From positions 168,501-232,500 of the forward strand of contig JAJTWR010000377.1 in assembly GCA_021613335.1 (NCBI GenBank): a DNA stretch of 64,000 nucleotides. The letters are read 5' to 3'. Position 1 is the stretch's first letter, and every line of letters starts with the position of its first letter. Shown here piece by piece: positions 24,006-64,000 of this stretch. The stretch is from Whitmania pigra. Lineage: Eukaryota > Annelida > Clitellata > Hirudinida > Haemopidae. Both the position numbers and the translations under genes were made by a program. Below the pieces are notes generated by a model. It made no database searches. It saw nothing but the letters and a program-made list of their open reading frames with translations, and was not told where the DNA came from.

Positions 24006-26820
24006 ATGTCTTTGTCAGAATGCTCATCGGCACAAGAAGTAGAATTTGCATATCAAACTCGTCTCGTCGTTTATAAGTTCCTTGGCCTCGTTCCAACGCA
24101 AGGACTAGGCCATAACGAGAGCGGACCGACTGAAGAAAACAATGAGAATGGAAACCTAGGGAGAGATATTCCCCTGGAGCTGTCGTCGCTGCCTAAAGTT
24201 TCGTTAATTGACAAGCTAAAAGATTCCGAAGAGCATTTCGCAAAGAATAGATCCGTGTGCGACGAATTGAGACGAAAAGTTAAACGAATAAGCTCCGAAT
24301 CTCCTAAAAGTGAATCTCAACGATCTTCTCGTACTTCTAGCAACTCTTTTCCAAAGTTTTACACTGAAAACCTTCACAAGAGCCTACTTCAGGAAATAAA
24401 GCTAAAAAGCAAATTCAAAGCCAATGCTCTGGATAATTTTCAACAGCCCATGACAGTAATTCAGAAGCAGACAAAATTTAAAGTATTCATCGAACCTCAG
24501 ATTCTGGTATTTCAAGGATCTGATGCTATTTGTCCAGTTTCTGATGATGAATTTAGGCCCCCCACAAATTTTCCGCTGTCCTCACCCATGATGCAGAGAG
24601 CTGGTCGTTCTCCAGAATTGTTGGATTCATCTGATTCTGACAATGTTCCATTGAACGATAACTCTCAAACCTCCGTTGCTTCCAATTCGTCGAAATCGTT
24701 CGGAAGACAGGTGAGCGGCATGAGCACCAGCAGCAGGAAACTCCGGACTTACGTCGACGTCAGCGAAGTCGACGACGAAACCCTGAAGTCGGTCAGGACG
24801 TTGCCAAACTCTGCCATTTCTCTCAAAAGAGAGATCTCTGAAGTTGTAAACCAGCTTGAAAGTAATTGGATTTTTAGATTGACATGGATTTTTAGAACGT
24901 TTTATAAGATTTTTATTCATTAGAATTCATCGACATGCGATACTAATAAGGAAACTCGTTGAATTGTTTATTAAGTTTACAATTTCTCCGGGGGGTCGAC
25001 AGTAATTGACATTAACTCCTAGGCGACTACAACTCCCAGATCCAATCCTTTCGACAACGGTCCGAGGAGGCTTCGCCGGTCGGCATTTTGAGACCTTCCC
25101 CCGATCCCAGTGGATCTGCCTCCGGGACGGCTTCCCTCGATGAGTCTGCAGTGTGCCAAGTTGCAGATCGACTGAGGGTCCTGAGCGACAGATTGTACGG
25201 AGAATACATCGAACGGAGCGAAAGCATCATTGACGAACTCGTGGCTCACTATTATGCCGAGGAGGAATATTTTCAGGAGAGATTCCAAGAGTTCATGAGG
25301 TCGTTCTTGGAAGATGCTACCGTCGGATGGGGAAGGGTAGGTCTCGGTGGTTGACCTCTACTGTAGTTATTCCTCGATGACTTTTCATCTCAACTTTTAT
25401 TGTGCCAGTAATTAATGAAATGATTAAATGATAAATAAACAAATTGTTAAATTCGCTTTTTTCGTGACCGAGTTTATTTTGTCGAGGTGGGTCGCGAACG
25501 CGACACGTAACAACTGTTACTTTTGCCGTCACTCGCAGGCACGCCATCCTCTGAGCTAACCTGCTCGCCATCTCTGCTTTTCATCATGGCCGTCAGAATA
25601 TTTATGATTTCCATAATTGAATATTTAAACAAAAATTGTATATTTATTTTTGACCCGGTTTATTTTTTTTGAGGTGGCTCTACTCCTGTCGATAGGGCAG
25701 AGGTTGGTGTTGAGGCTCTTCGAAAGTGGGTCGAGCGGAGTGTCCGGTCTTGGAGAACTGATGGCTCGGACGCTCGAAGAGTTCATGGGGGACTTCATCC
25801 ACGAGAACGGAGGATGGGTTGGTCACTTACTTCTTTTTATGAATAATAATGATATTATTAATAATAATAATTATTTTTTTGATTTTTTTTTTTTGTGATT
25901 TTTTTTTGGCTATTTGAATATAGTTTTTTGAAAATAAACGAATTCAAACCTGATAATGATAAAAATAATAATGCTGGTGTGGTAGTGGCTTTGATGATGA
26001 TGATATTATTAATAATAATAATTCATTTGTCATGCACCATGTGCATAGGCTTATGTCTGGAGATATGTATTACCTCGTACTGCATATTATGTTAATATAT
26101 TATGTTATGTAATGATCACGTCTAATTTGATTCATAACCTAATCTCAAATTAGCAGTAATAGAATTTGATTGTTAATTTGTTATCAAACCCAACTGAAAT
26201 GCTTCCATTTTACATTCCAGTCAGGTGTCAACGAACTTGCTCTCATTGAACAACAACTCGATCTCGATTCCAGCGAAATTCTAAATTCCTATGTCGACGA
26301 TTCCCGAGACAGCAGGGACCTGGAAACGGTCAGGGAGGATGACCAGCCGGGCGGTCCAACTCTGGGATCGAAGCTGAAGCCTTTTTTCTATTCTGTCAGC
26401 GATGCGGTCGCCAAGAGCGGTTCTGCCGAGTCCCCTCCGGACACAGGCGTTCCAAACAACTCCCAAGACTTCGTTTCGACACCCACTGAAGAGCATCAGT
26501 CCCAGGAGACGGGCATAGAATCGACGGACGAAGGATTTCCAGAAAATTCAAACATCTTCAACGACGATGCGAAGACGGAGCCGAAGAAGAAGGAGGAAGA
26601 AAGCATTTCTCCAAGAAGAGGATCATTCCAGGAGGTTCCACGAGATGGGGAAAACTCGGAGGCGACTCGAGAAACTTCGGAAAATTCTTTTTTTTCCGCT
26701 TTTGCTTTTGTCTCGGAATACGTGGGTTTTACGAATGCCAAGAAGGTTTTGATGCTGTCCGTTTTTATCGGGGGTTCGGTGCTGTTTTGGAAATTCGCGC
26801 TCAGGAAAAGGGGAGGTTAA
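24006..26820 (+). CDS. BCL2L13: Bcl-rambo-like Bcl-2 family protein, 4 exons
   Basis: Bcl-2 family member anchored in the outer mitochondrial membrane; vertebrate BCL2L13 (Bcl-rambo) is linked to apoptosis and mitophagy. Exons are 24006-24861, 25023-25336, 25674-25817 and 26221-26820, all in phase, giving about 637 residues. Near the N-terminus FAYQTRLVVYKFLGL aligns with the human Bcl-rambo start (F-Y-T-VV-LGL). The BH1-like segment VGWGRVALLLSIG crosses the exon 2/3 junction, and BH2 is FIHENGGW (residues about 431-438). A roughly 175-residue acidic, Ser/Pro-rich linker precedes a C-terminal anchor VLMLSVFIGGSVLFWKFAL and the basic end RKRGG, as in Bcl-rambo. A long extra Ser-rich segment (residues about 40-285) sits before the Bcl-2 core. 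The ATG at 24006 is chosen because the frame opened upstream has only a TTG. F-Y-S-V and F-Q-E-V in the linker are possible LC3-binding motifs, untested. Confidence 0.87.
25490..25571 (-). mobile_element. tRNA-derived SINE-like head in Bcl-rambo intron 2
   Basis: On the minus strand GGTTAGCTCAGAGGATGG resembles a tRNA A box and GCGTTCGCGACCC resembles a B box with one changed position. The spacing is slightly longer than in a tRNA and no proper cloverleaf was traced. A tRNA-derived SINE head or tRNA pseudogene is the likely origin. Confidence 0.5.
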
Positions 26821-27519
26821 ATCTTGCGATGTGAGATGTTGTGAGTTTTCTCTTTTTTTTGTATGACACACTCCTACTCTAAATATGCTCTTGTTGTTTC
26901 TGAATGTCAATGCTGTTTATTGGGAACGTTTTATCAAATTGACTTTATGAATGAGTATTTTTCCTGTTAAGATTATTTAAGATTTTCTGCGTTTTTCGTG
27001 ACTCGCGTCGAAGTGCGTGCAAAACTATGCCTTGAATGAAAGTTGCTTTCACTGTTTGTTCTTTGCACGTTATTTCGAACCATTGTTGTTTATTATTTTA
27101 TAATGCACTTTCTCAAAAGAATTTTTAATTTTTTTAATTTTTAATTTAATCTTTGTTAAGAATTCTTTGACAACTATACTGTGTGCGATTTCTTGTCTTA
27201 TTGAGATTTCTCACAACTTCACTTGAATGTCTGTATTATTACTGTGATTATTGGACTCGTTCTCTTTTAACTTTAAATTATTTTTTCCGATTACATTTTC
27301 GGCGGAACGTTACTCAAGTGTAAGGTTAATCGATTAGATTAAGGATTAATGTGATCTGCCCATTTTTAATTTCAGATTTTATATTCTTTCTTTAGACGTG
27401 CTGTTGATTTAAAGTTTTGTTGGAATATTTTTTGTTACCTTTGTTGTTACTGCTGTTACCCATTTGTTTGCTCATAACTGCTATCACATCTCAACTCGTT
27501 TTTGACCAATGTTTTGACG
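26821..27519 (+). other. Probable 3' UTR of the Bcl-rambo gene
   Basis: About 700 bp of T-rich sequence follows the stop codon up to an AATAAA. No other gene is seen. The extent is inferred from the signal alone. Confidence 0.5.
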
Positions 27520-27525
27520 AATAAA
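27520..27525 (+). terminator. AATAAA polyadenylation signal candidate, Bcl-rambo gene
   Basis: Plus-strand AATAAA about 700 bp beyond the stop codon, and well before the convergent Ly6 gene 3' end. Confidence 0.5.
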
Positions 27526-27802
27526 TTTTGAGGTTATGGGATATTTTGAGCCTTTTTTAAGGATTTAGAAATTCTGAGAACCTAAAAAAAATATAAAATC
27601 TCTGTCTCACTTTTAGCTGCCATTCTCTTTCTTAAGTGGTTTGTACCTTCATCTTTTTCTACCTAATACTAATTTGTGATTACTAATCTATATCTATTAC
27701 TAATCAGTTAAGCAATGTTTATGCGATGTGCTTTTAAGCGGAGAAACAACAATTTAAAAGGATTTTGATAATTACTTGTGATCAATTTTGACATTGTAAT
27801 TA

Positions 27803-27808
27803 TTTATT
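27803..27808 (-). terminator. AATAAA polyadenylation signal candidate, Ly6-like gene
   Basis: Minus-strand AATAAA 97 bp beyond the stop codon of the Ly6-like gene. Confidence 0.5.
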
Positions 27809-27904
27809 GAAAAGAAAAAACAAACGAGAAATCAAAGCAACTGAATAAGGATATTGAAATCTCGACACTTAAGTTGGCTATGTACAATAAATTAATACCC
27901 GATC

Positions 27905-29180
27905 CTAAGTACGAAACCATGCAAGCAGAGCTATCGTCGTGATGACCAATAACGCGACGGGAGAAGAGAGTGACTTCGACGATGTGTTGCAACCGTCCCT
28001 GTCGTTGCAGTAGCAGAAAACCATGTCCATGTCGTACGGTTTGTTGGGGTCGTTGTTGCGACCCGGCCTGCAAAAGTTGTGCCTTTGAACCGTTGGCAGC
28101 TTCTCCCTGTGTCGTTCGCTATGACGCAGTGTCATGAGGCATTCTCTGGTGATGACGACATTCGCTGAAATGCAAATGAGATTCTCGTAACGTCGAGAGT
28201 GATGCTTGGGATGAATTTTAAGTTAATTGAGAAAAACAAAAGACTAATGATGAAATATATTGCCTTATTTTCTCACAGAGACTACTAGACTGTTTAATTT
28301 ATAATACATCATAATGGTGAAAAGATATGTAAATCAGCATCAATAGCTTATTAGAAAATCTTAATTTTCAGAAAAATAACATTAATTAAGATACTGATGC
28401 TTTATAAATAGTTATAAAATTTGTTTATTTCTTTCCAGAAGCAAATATAAAACAATTCTATTTATAAAGGAGTATATATGACAGAAACTAATGTCATAAT
28501 AACCTTTCTCAGTAATTATTAGTGTACTATCTTCAAAAGTATAGTCTATCTAATGTCTAATGTAGAAACTAATGTCATAATAACCTTTCTCAGTAATTAT
28601 TAGTGTACTATCTTCAAAAGTATAGGTCTATCTCTATCAAGGATTAAGTTGTGCTTAACCAATTTAACAAATACAAAGTAATCTTACTAACAATTTATAT
28701 TTTCAATTATCTTGACACAGAAGTTCTCCCCTCCGTACGGACCGGGGTCAGGGCAGCTCTGCCACCTCTGAGTCCTGATGCTCAGCTCCTTGCCACACCC
28801 GGGCTGGTTGCTCACACATCTGTAGCACTGGAGCGAACACCCTTGTAAGAAATAGCATTTGCTCAAATGAATGCAAACGCTGATGAATGATTGTTTTTAT
28901 GAATTAATGAATGAACGAATGAATGTTGTAATAAATGAATGATTTAATGAATGTTTCACTGAACGGACGAATGACAAATTAAATGTTAAATCTAAATTAA
29001 TGGCTATCCAGTGACGAAAAGCAGTTCTATCCACGTTCATGTCAACAGGTAAACGAGCGAAAGTCTTGTTTTAAAGCAAGCAAAAATTAATTTGAATTAA
29101 TGTAATTAATAATAGTTACCTGTTTGTATAAATAAAATTATCGTCAAGCATAAACCGATGAGCGCTCTTAACGTCAACAT
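27905..29180 (-). CDS. Quiver/sleepless-like Ly6/uPAR GPI-anchored protein, 3 exons
   Basis: Small secreted three-finger (Ly6/uPAR) protein of the quiver/sleepless type, a family that in flies modulates ion channels and receptors at the cell surface. Exons in transcript order are 29120-29180, 28692-28841 and 27905-28164, in phase, about 156 residues. Exon 1 encodes a signal peptide (MLTLRALIGLCLTIILFIQT). The mature part opens with CSLQCYRCVSNQPGCG, followed by the family pattern of spaced cysteines (SCPD, FCVKI, RECL, FCR, FCYC) and a terminal DGCN. A Ser-rich site and the hydrophobic tail PVALLVITTIALLAW suit GPI attachment. The exon 2 donor is GTTAGT, selected because it alone keeps phase into VVITRECL. 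The specific target or receptor cannot be told from sequence. Confidence 0.85.
28483..28625. repeat. 81-bp tandem duplication in Ly6-like gene intron 2
   Basis: A block starting AGAAACTAATGTCATAATAA is present twice, at 28483 and 28564, almost identical over about 62 bp with a short spacer. It looks like a recent local duplication. Confidence 0.85.
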
Positions 29181-30554
29181 AGCAGGCAGGTATTGTTTGG
29201 AACAAACTTTGTACCTGTGTGACAGGTATGGTCGACTTGTAATCAATTAAACAAATATTTATTTGATTAAAATTGTAATTAAAAATAAAATCAATAAATA
29301 GATACGTATATCTAGGAAAATGTCTTGTTTTTAGACTGTCTCAATAATTTGGTAGAATGTTGTAAAGCGATATAAAATAATGGCTAGCAATTGAGCCGAA
29401 CAGGCGCTTTATACCGATAAACGAAAAATTTTTTCCTGTCGTTCTTACGATAAACGGAATGCAATTAAATTTGTTCATCCATAACTTTAAATAAATAAAT
29501 AAATAAGTAATATTTCGAGCTAAACCGTGCAAACGTACCAATCGAGTTTTGCCTCTTCCGAGCATAAAGACACTTTCAAACAACCGAGTTCTGCTGGCGA
29601 TTTTCAAAACTAATCGAGTGTGTCTAACTTCAAGAAACGACAGCCTAATGCTGTAAGATACCATGTAATTAATTCTTAATTCTTGATTATATGATTCTTA
29701 AAGTAGGTGACGCTTGAATTTTATTTCACTTGAAAACAAAAGTTAGGAGTTTTTAGACGATGGAACGAACATCTTGCAAACAATCGGTCTTCACACGACA
29801 AAACGAAACACTCGCAAAAAAAAAAAAAAAAATCTGGACCCCGGTTCATTTCAACTCGCTCTCTGAATAAACTGATGCCCCATGCTGAACATGAACTACT
29901 GCATTTACACTTTCAAGGAAGACAAAAAAAAAAAAAAAAAAATAATAATAATAATAAAAGAATTACAAATAATAAACAATCTCAAAATACCTTGTATCCA
30001 TTAAATAACAAATTAGAAAAAGGCCGACATAATCATCCAAGCGAGAACGAAATTCCACAAGATTCCATGCTAACAAAACAGAACGCTCAAGAGTTCGGAC
30101 ATGCAAACAAATGATTGGCAAGGTCAACCCTTTTCGACAATCACGGAACAAAATCACAAAATTACAACCGCAAAGGATGATATCGAAATTCATGATCAGA
30201 CATCCGTGCGGCCCGTTCGTCCCAATCGAGGGAAAAAACGCTTTAATCGTAATGCCGATCCTAAACGTAAACTTAAGCGTCAAAATTCATTCAGAATGGT
30301 TCCGCTCGAACGAATCGATGAATTTGGTCTGAGATTTGAATCCTTTACTGAATCATCGGAGTGCAGTAAACAAGGTCCAACAAGAAAATAATAAAGCATG
30401 ACTAAAGATTTTTAATGAATCAATAAAAGGTCAACAGAGATGACCACAATATATATATCTTTCAGGTGTTACTGGTGGTGTTTATACGGCATCAGTCCGG
30501 TCTTATCAAAATGGTGTTTTGACGAAGGAAATCCGAAAATGGTTCGACCCTTCG
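29181..30554. other. Intergenic region upstream of Ly6-like gene, 3' of Scm
   Basis: No supported gene. It contains two A-rich runs (about 29817-29832 and 29925-29943) and overlapping frames of about 100 codons on both strands at 29963-30391. The plus frame encodes a basic peptide (PNRGKKRFNRNADPKRKLKR) with no recognised family and no clear splice sites. It could be a transposon remnant or chance. Confidence 0.4.
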
Positions 30555-35525
<4,971 letters not shown>

Positions 35526-37736
35526 GTTTTTTGTTAAATTCATAGATCTTTCAAAATGTTTCGACGATGGAGCAATCTTTTGAAAGCAACTCCAAATATT
35601 GAAAAATTATTTCGCTCGGCAAACTAAATCCAGAAAATGGATGTTACGATTCTGTTAGTTCATTTAAGGCATAACATGTTTCGTTTTTCAAAAGCGATGA
35701 AAAAAATCTATCACTAGAGCACAATTCCGATGTTAACTTAATAGGTGTTACGGTAAACGTTTTATCGAAATATTGATGTAAAATCCAATTTCATTTAGCG
35801 GCAATAGCAGGAAGTACAATATGTTTTGTTTTTGTTGGATATTGTCAACAACATTCAAATTTATAACTAAATACACTTTCCCACGAGAGTTCGAGATACA
35901 TTGAGAATACCAACAACTTCAAATGTAGATATGTTTTAATTGCATTCAAAAGTAATTAACAAATACTTGTAATGATTATTTAATAATAATATTTAAATTT
36001 TGGACAAATTATTTACTAATATTATATTAGTTTCTGATAAATTTAAAATCAAATTAAGTTTTTTTTAATCATTTTTATATTTATTAAATAATTTATTTTT
36101 TTGTTTGGATTGAAACAATTTATTTTCAAAGGAAATGTTGAATGTTTAAAAATTATAAACTTTTAAATTTGGATTTATAAGTAAATTACTAAAAATTTGT
36201 TTTAAACTAATTATTTTTAGGTCTTTAACTTTTGTAATTGTCGTAACTTTGATTCTTTGGGGGCTTGTTTAACTTATCCGCTTAACATAAAAAAAATTAT
36301 CCGTTAAATCGGAATATGATAATACTCTCTGAATCCCCTTTAGTGTTATCAGCAATTATTTAAAAATTGCTTTCAAAAGATTATGGGTTGATGAAAATTT
36401 GGTCTGCTTCGCGTCACAGATTCTGAGCCTCTCTTAAAGTCGCCCTTTTTGGATATTTGTTTGGCTTTTTGCTAATTTATATCATCCTTATTTCATTACT
36501 TTTTCATTTCACTTTTATGATTAAAATGATTAAAGACTTTTTGAATTTAACGTCGTTTCTTTGATCAGTTATAACGGATGTTTTTTGGTTAATGAATTTA
36601 TTTAATAACCATCAATATTTAGAGTCCATAACATGTTGACTTCAGATAAGCAGATATTTTTGAGGTTTCCTGGCACACTTATTTTCCTTTTTCTTCGGCT
36701 TTTTGCATTTATTCACCTTTTTCTTTGGTTTTTTGCATTTATTCACCTTCTTCTTAGGTTTTACGCATTTTGGTTTTTTAGGTTTGCATTGACTTCTCTG
36801 TCTTGAGACTCTTGTTTCGTCAGATCCGTTTTCGTTCTCGCAAGCGCCAATCATTCTCTGAGATATTCCACTTTGAGAAGCGAACTTATCGAAGCTTCTT
36901 AGATCAAACAACGGATGACGTCAGAAATGGGATTTTCGACTGTTTGTCGTTTTTTTGCAGAACATTAAGTGAATTATTAATTACCGACCTTAATGTTAAT
37001 TCTTTCGACAAATTTAGAGATTATTTTAATGTTATTTGTTACTAATTTATTACGCCGTTGTGACTTTGAACAATATTAATTTGAAGTTGTTGAGCTAAGG
37101 TTTCGGCGCTTGGGGCGAAGCTGTTAAATTCGTGCCCTGCCCCATCTAAGCCACTGATCTGAAGTCTTTTTACTCCTGAGATCAGCGCACAAAAATTAAA
37201 TTTTAAATTTATAAGTGTCACATTTAGTTCACACATTCTTAACTTTTAGCGACATAGTACTAAATTTCTTGTAACATCTACGAATATTTTATTATTTTAA
37301 TAGTATTCGATGTAGGATCTGATAGCACTTTTTTTTCAAATCAAGACTGTATTATTATATAGCTAAGGAATTTGGATCAATAAAGTTTCCACCAAATTGA
37401 AAAATTATATTTTAAATGTTTTTCTAATATTTTCAAAGTATTGATTCCAAATATTTTCAATCTAAGAGATAAAGAACTTTTTCTGAATAGCCCACAATTT
37501 TAGATAGTTTAAAAAATTTATTTATTAAGAAACAAAAACAACTTCAATTAGTGAAAATTTAGTAACATTTTAAACTGTTGTCCGGTCTAAAATTATTTAT
37601 GCTCGCATCTTACACATTCATAGAAAGAGCTAAGCAACTATCATGGCGGTGATCAACTTCATTGTGGTTTTTCATGGTTTACTGTAAGAGTTTAATAATT
37701 GGGATATTATTGAGCGAATACAGTCGTTAGTCAAAA
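35526..37736. promoter_or_regulatory. Divergent intergenic region between Scm and ARHGAP39
   Basis: About 2.2 kb separates the two divergent start codons, so it should contain both promoters. I recognise no core promoter motif. The only notable coding candidate is a minus-strand Lys/Cys-rich frame at 36642-36854. Another minus-strand frame at 37042-37236 resembles no family. Confidence 0.4.
36642..36854 (-). CDS. Hypothetical Lys/Cys-rich repeat protein
   Basis: A 70-residue frame from ATG at 36854, open further upstream without another ATG. The C-terminal half is an imperfect 10-11 residue repeat, KCKKPKKKVN, repeated about three times with CVKPKKKVN and CKPKKPK variants. I do not recognise the family and no signal peptide is visible. 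It could be a small basic nuclear protein, the last exon of a secreted protein, or a chance frame in a short tandem repeat. No promoter or splice evidence supports it beyond the biased composition. Confidence 0.3.
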   Translation of the reverse strand: MIGACENENGSDETRVSRQRSQCKPKKPKCVKPKKKVNKCKKPKKKVNKCKKPKKKENKCARKPQKYLLI

Positions 37737-63154
<25,418 letters not shown>

Positions 63155-63646
63155 ACCGTCCGCTACAGGGGGGTCGGTGGGTCTGGGGATGGACGGGGTA
63201 GGGAGCAGGAATTTTGAATTTGGGTTTTGAATTTGAATTGTTTTTTTTTTTTTTATTTATGCGACGGTCTGCTTCTACTCGGATGATGGAATTGCTTCAG
63301 TGGGGACATTGTTATTGAATCAATAGGAAGTACGATTGAGGATCATCATCATAATCGTTGTCTTCAACATCGTCATCACCACCACCCTCTTCATCATCAT
63401 CATCATCATCGTAGTTCCATGGTCTAGATTTATATTAGAAATGTTTTTTTTTAATTTTTAAATGGAAGATAGTTCTAAGCACCTTAATGACTGTTAGATG
63501 AAGTTGTGCATTATAATATCCGATTAATTCAATTATTCAGTTAATTAATTAATTTATCAGTTACTGGCTCGGTTTTGTGCTGCTGGTGCTGAAGCTTTAC
63601 AGCGCTCTGGTTCAGTCATGCTTGATATTATTATTAATATTATTAC

Positions 63647-63678
<32 letters not shown>

Positions 63679-64000
63679 GTCATTGTTACTATTGTTATGA
63701 AATTTCTTTTTTGCTACTACTTCGGAGTTTGTCTTCTTCTAAGTGATGCGTCCCTTTTTAAACTGATGTTTGTCTTTAATATTATTCGTAAATAACATCT
63801 CTTGTTTTGAGAAATCTCTTTTCGATCATTCGTTCACTTGTTGATCCATCCGTTTGTTTTGTTTTGTTTTTTAATACAGCTTTGTTTAAATCAATCAAAA
63901 ATACCATAATCGACATCGACATCAACATTACCATCATCATCGTCATCAACATCATCATCATCATCATCATCATCATAACAATTAGCGGACTCCTTATTTT
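63155..64000 (+). other. 3' region of ARHGAP39
   Basis: The stop codon is followed by likely 3' UTR with CAT repeats at about 63340-63412 and 63930-63975 and a TTA repeat at about 63622-63676. I see no clear AATAAA, so the transcript end is not placed. Confidence 0.5.

Noticed and set aside
29963..30391. Overlapping 96-106 codon frames on both strands
   Set aside because: Both strands are open and neither resembles a family or has flanking splice or promoter signals.

Overview
This is eukaryotic, intron-rich, AT-rich DNA loaded with trinucleotide and tetranucleotide microsatellites (CAT/ATG, AAT/TTA, CAC, CATC, ACTC). The protein families and the lack of vertebrate-type genome features suggest an invertebrate, most likely a lophotrochozoan such as a leech or other annelid. 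That assignment is inference. Most of the longest uninterrupted reading frames are microsatellite translations (poly-His, Ser, Leu, Met, 'THSL', 'IHPS') and are not genes. I built gene models by hand from family similarity, GT/AG (rarely GC/AG) boundaries and reading-phase agreement across every intron. No transcript evidence was available.

Seven multi-exon genes are supported. From left to right: (1) a type I phosphatidylinositol-4-phosphate 5-kinase, PIP5K1, minus strand, 17 exons, 2134-13539; (2) a C6orf136-like DUF2358 protein, plus strand, 5 exons, 15367-17451; (3) a tetraspanin, minus strand, 8 coding exons, 18035-20914; (4) a Bcl-rambo (BCL2L13)-like Bcl-2 family protein, plus strand, 4 exons, 24006-26820; (5) a small quiver/sleepless-like Ly6/uPAR GPI-anchored protein, minus strand, 3 exons, 27905-29180; (6) the Polycomb protein Scm (2 MBT, SLED, SAM), minus strand, 13 exons, 30555-35525; (7) ARHGAP39/Vilse (WW-WW-MyTH4-RhoGAP), plus strand, 16 exons, 37737-63154, including an 11.2-kb intron that is mostly satellite-like sequence.

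Pairs 1/2, 3/4 and 6/7 are divergent and pairs 2/3 and 4/5 are convergent. The genes are not an operon or a single pathway. They are ordinary neighbours in signalling (PIP5K1, ARHGAP39), chromatin (Scm), mitochondrial (Bcl-rambo, probably C6orf136) and membrane (tetraspanin, Ly6) roles.

The most unusual structure is in PIP5K1. Twelve copies of a 42-bp unit lie directly upstream of exon 14, and each carries a copy of that exon's 3' splice site. Because 42 is divisible by three and the units are open in the right frame, use of any upstream copy would add 14-residue blocks without shifting frame. Duplicated 3' splice-site regions also occur at two other exons. Small mobile elements with legible ends are present: a hAT-type MITE with 8-bp target duplications, a TTAA-flanked piggyBac-type MITE, two copies of a very short retroposon with an AAAT tail, and tRNA-derived SINE-like copies. 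A near-identical 1.27-kb tandem duplication sits in the large ARHGAP39 intron.
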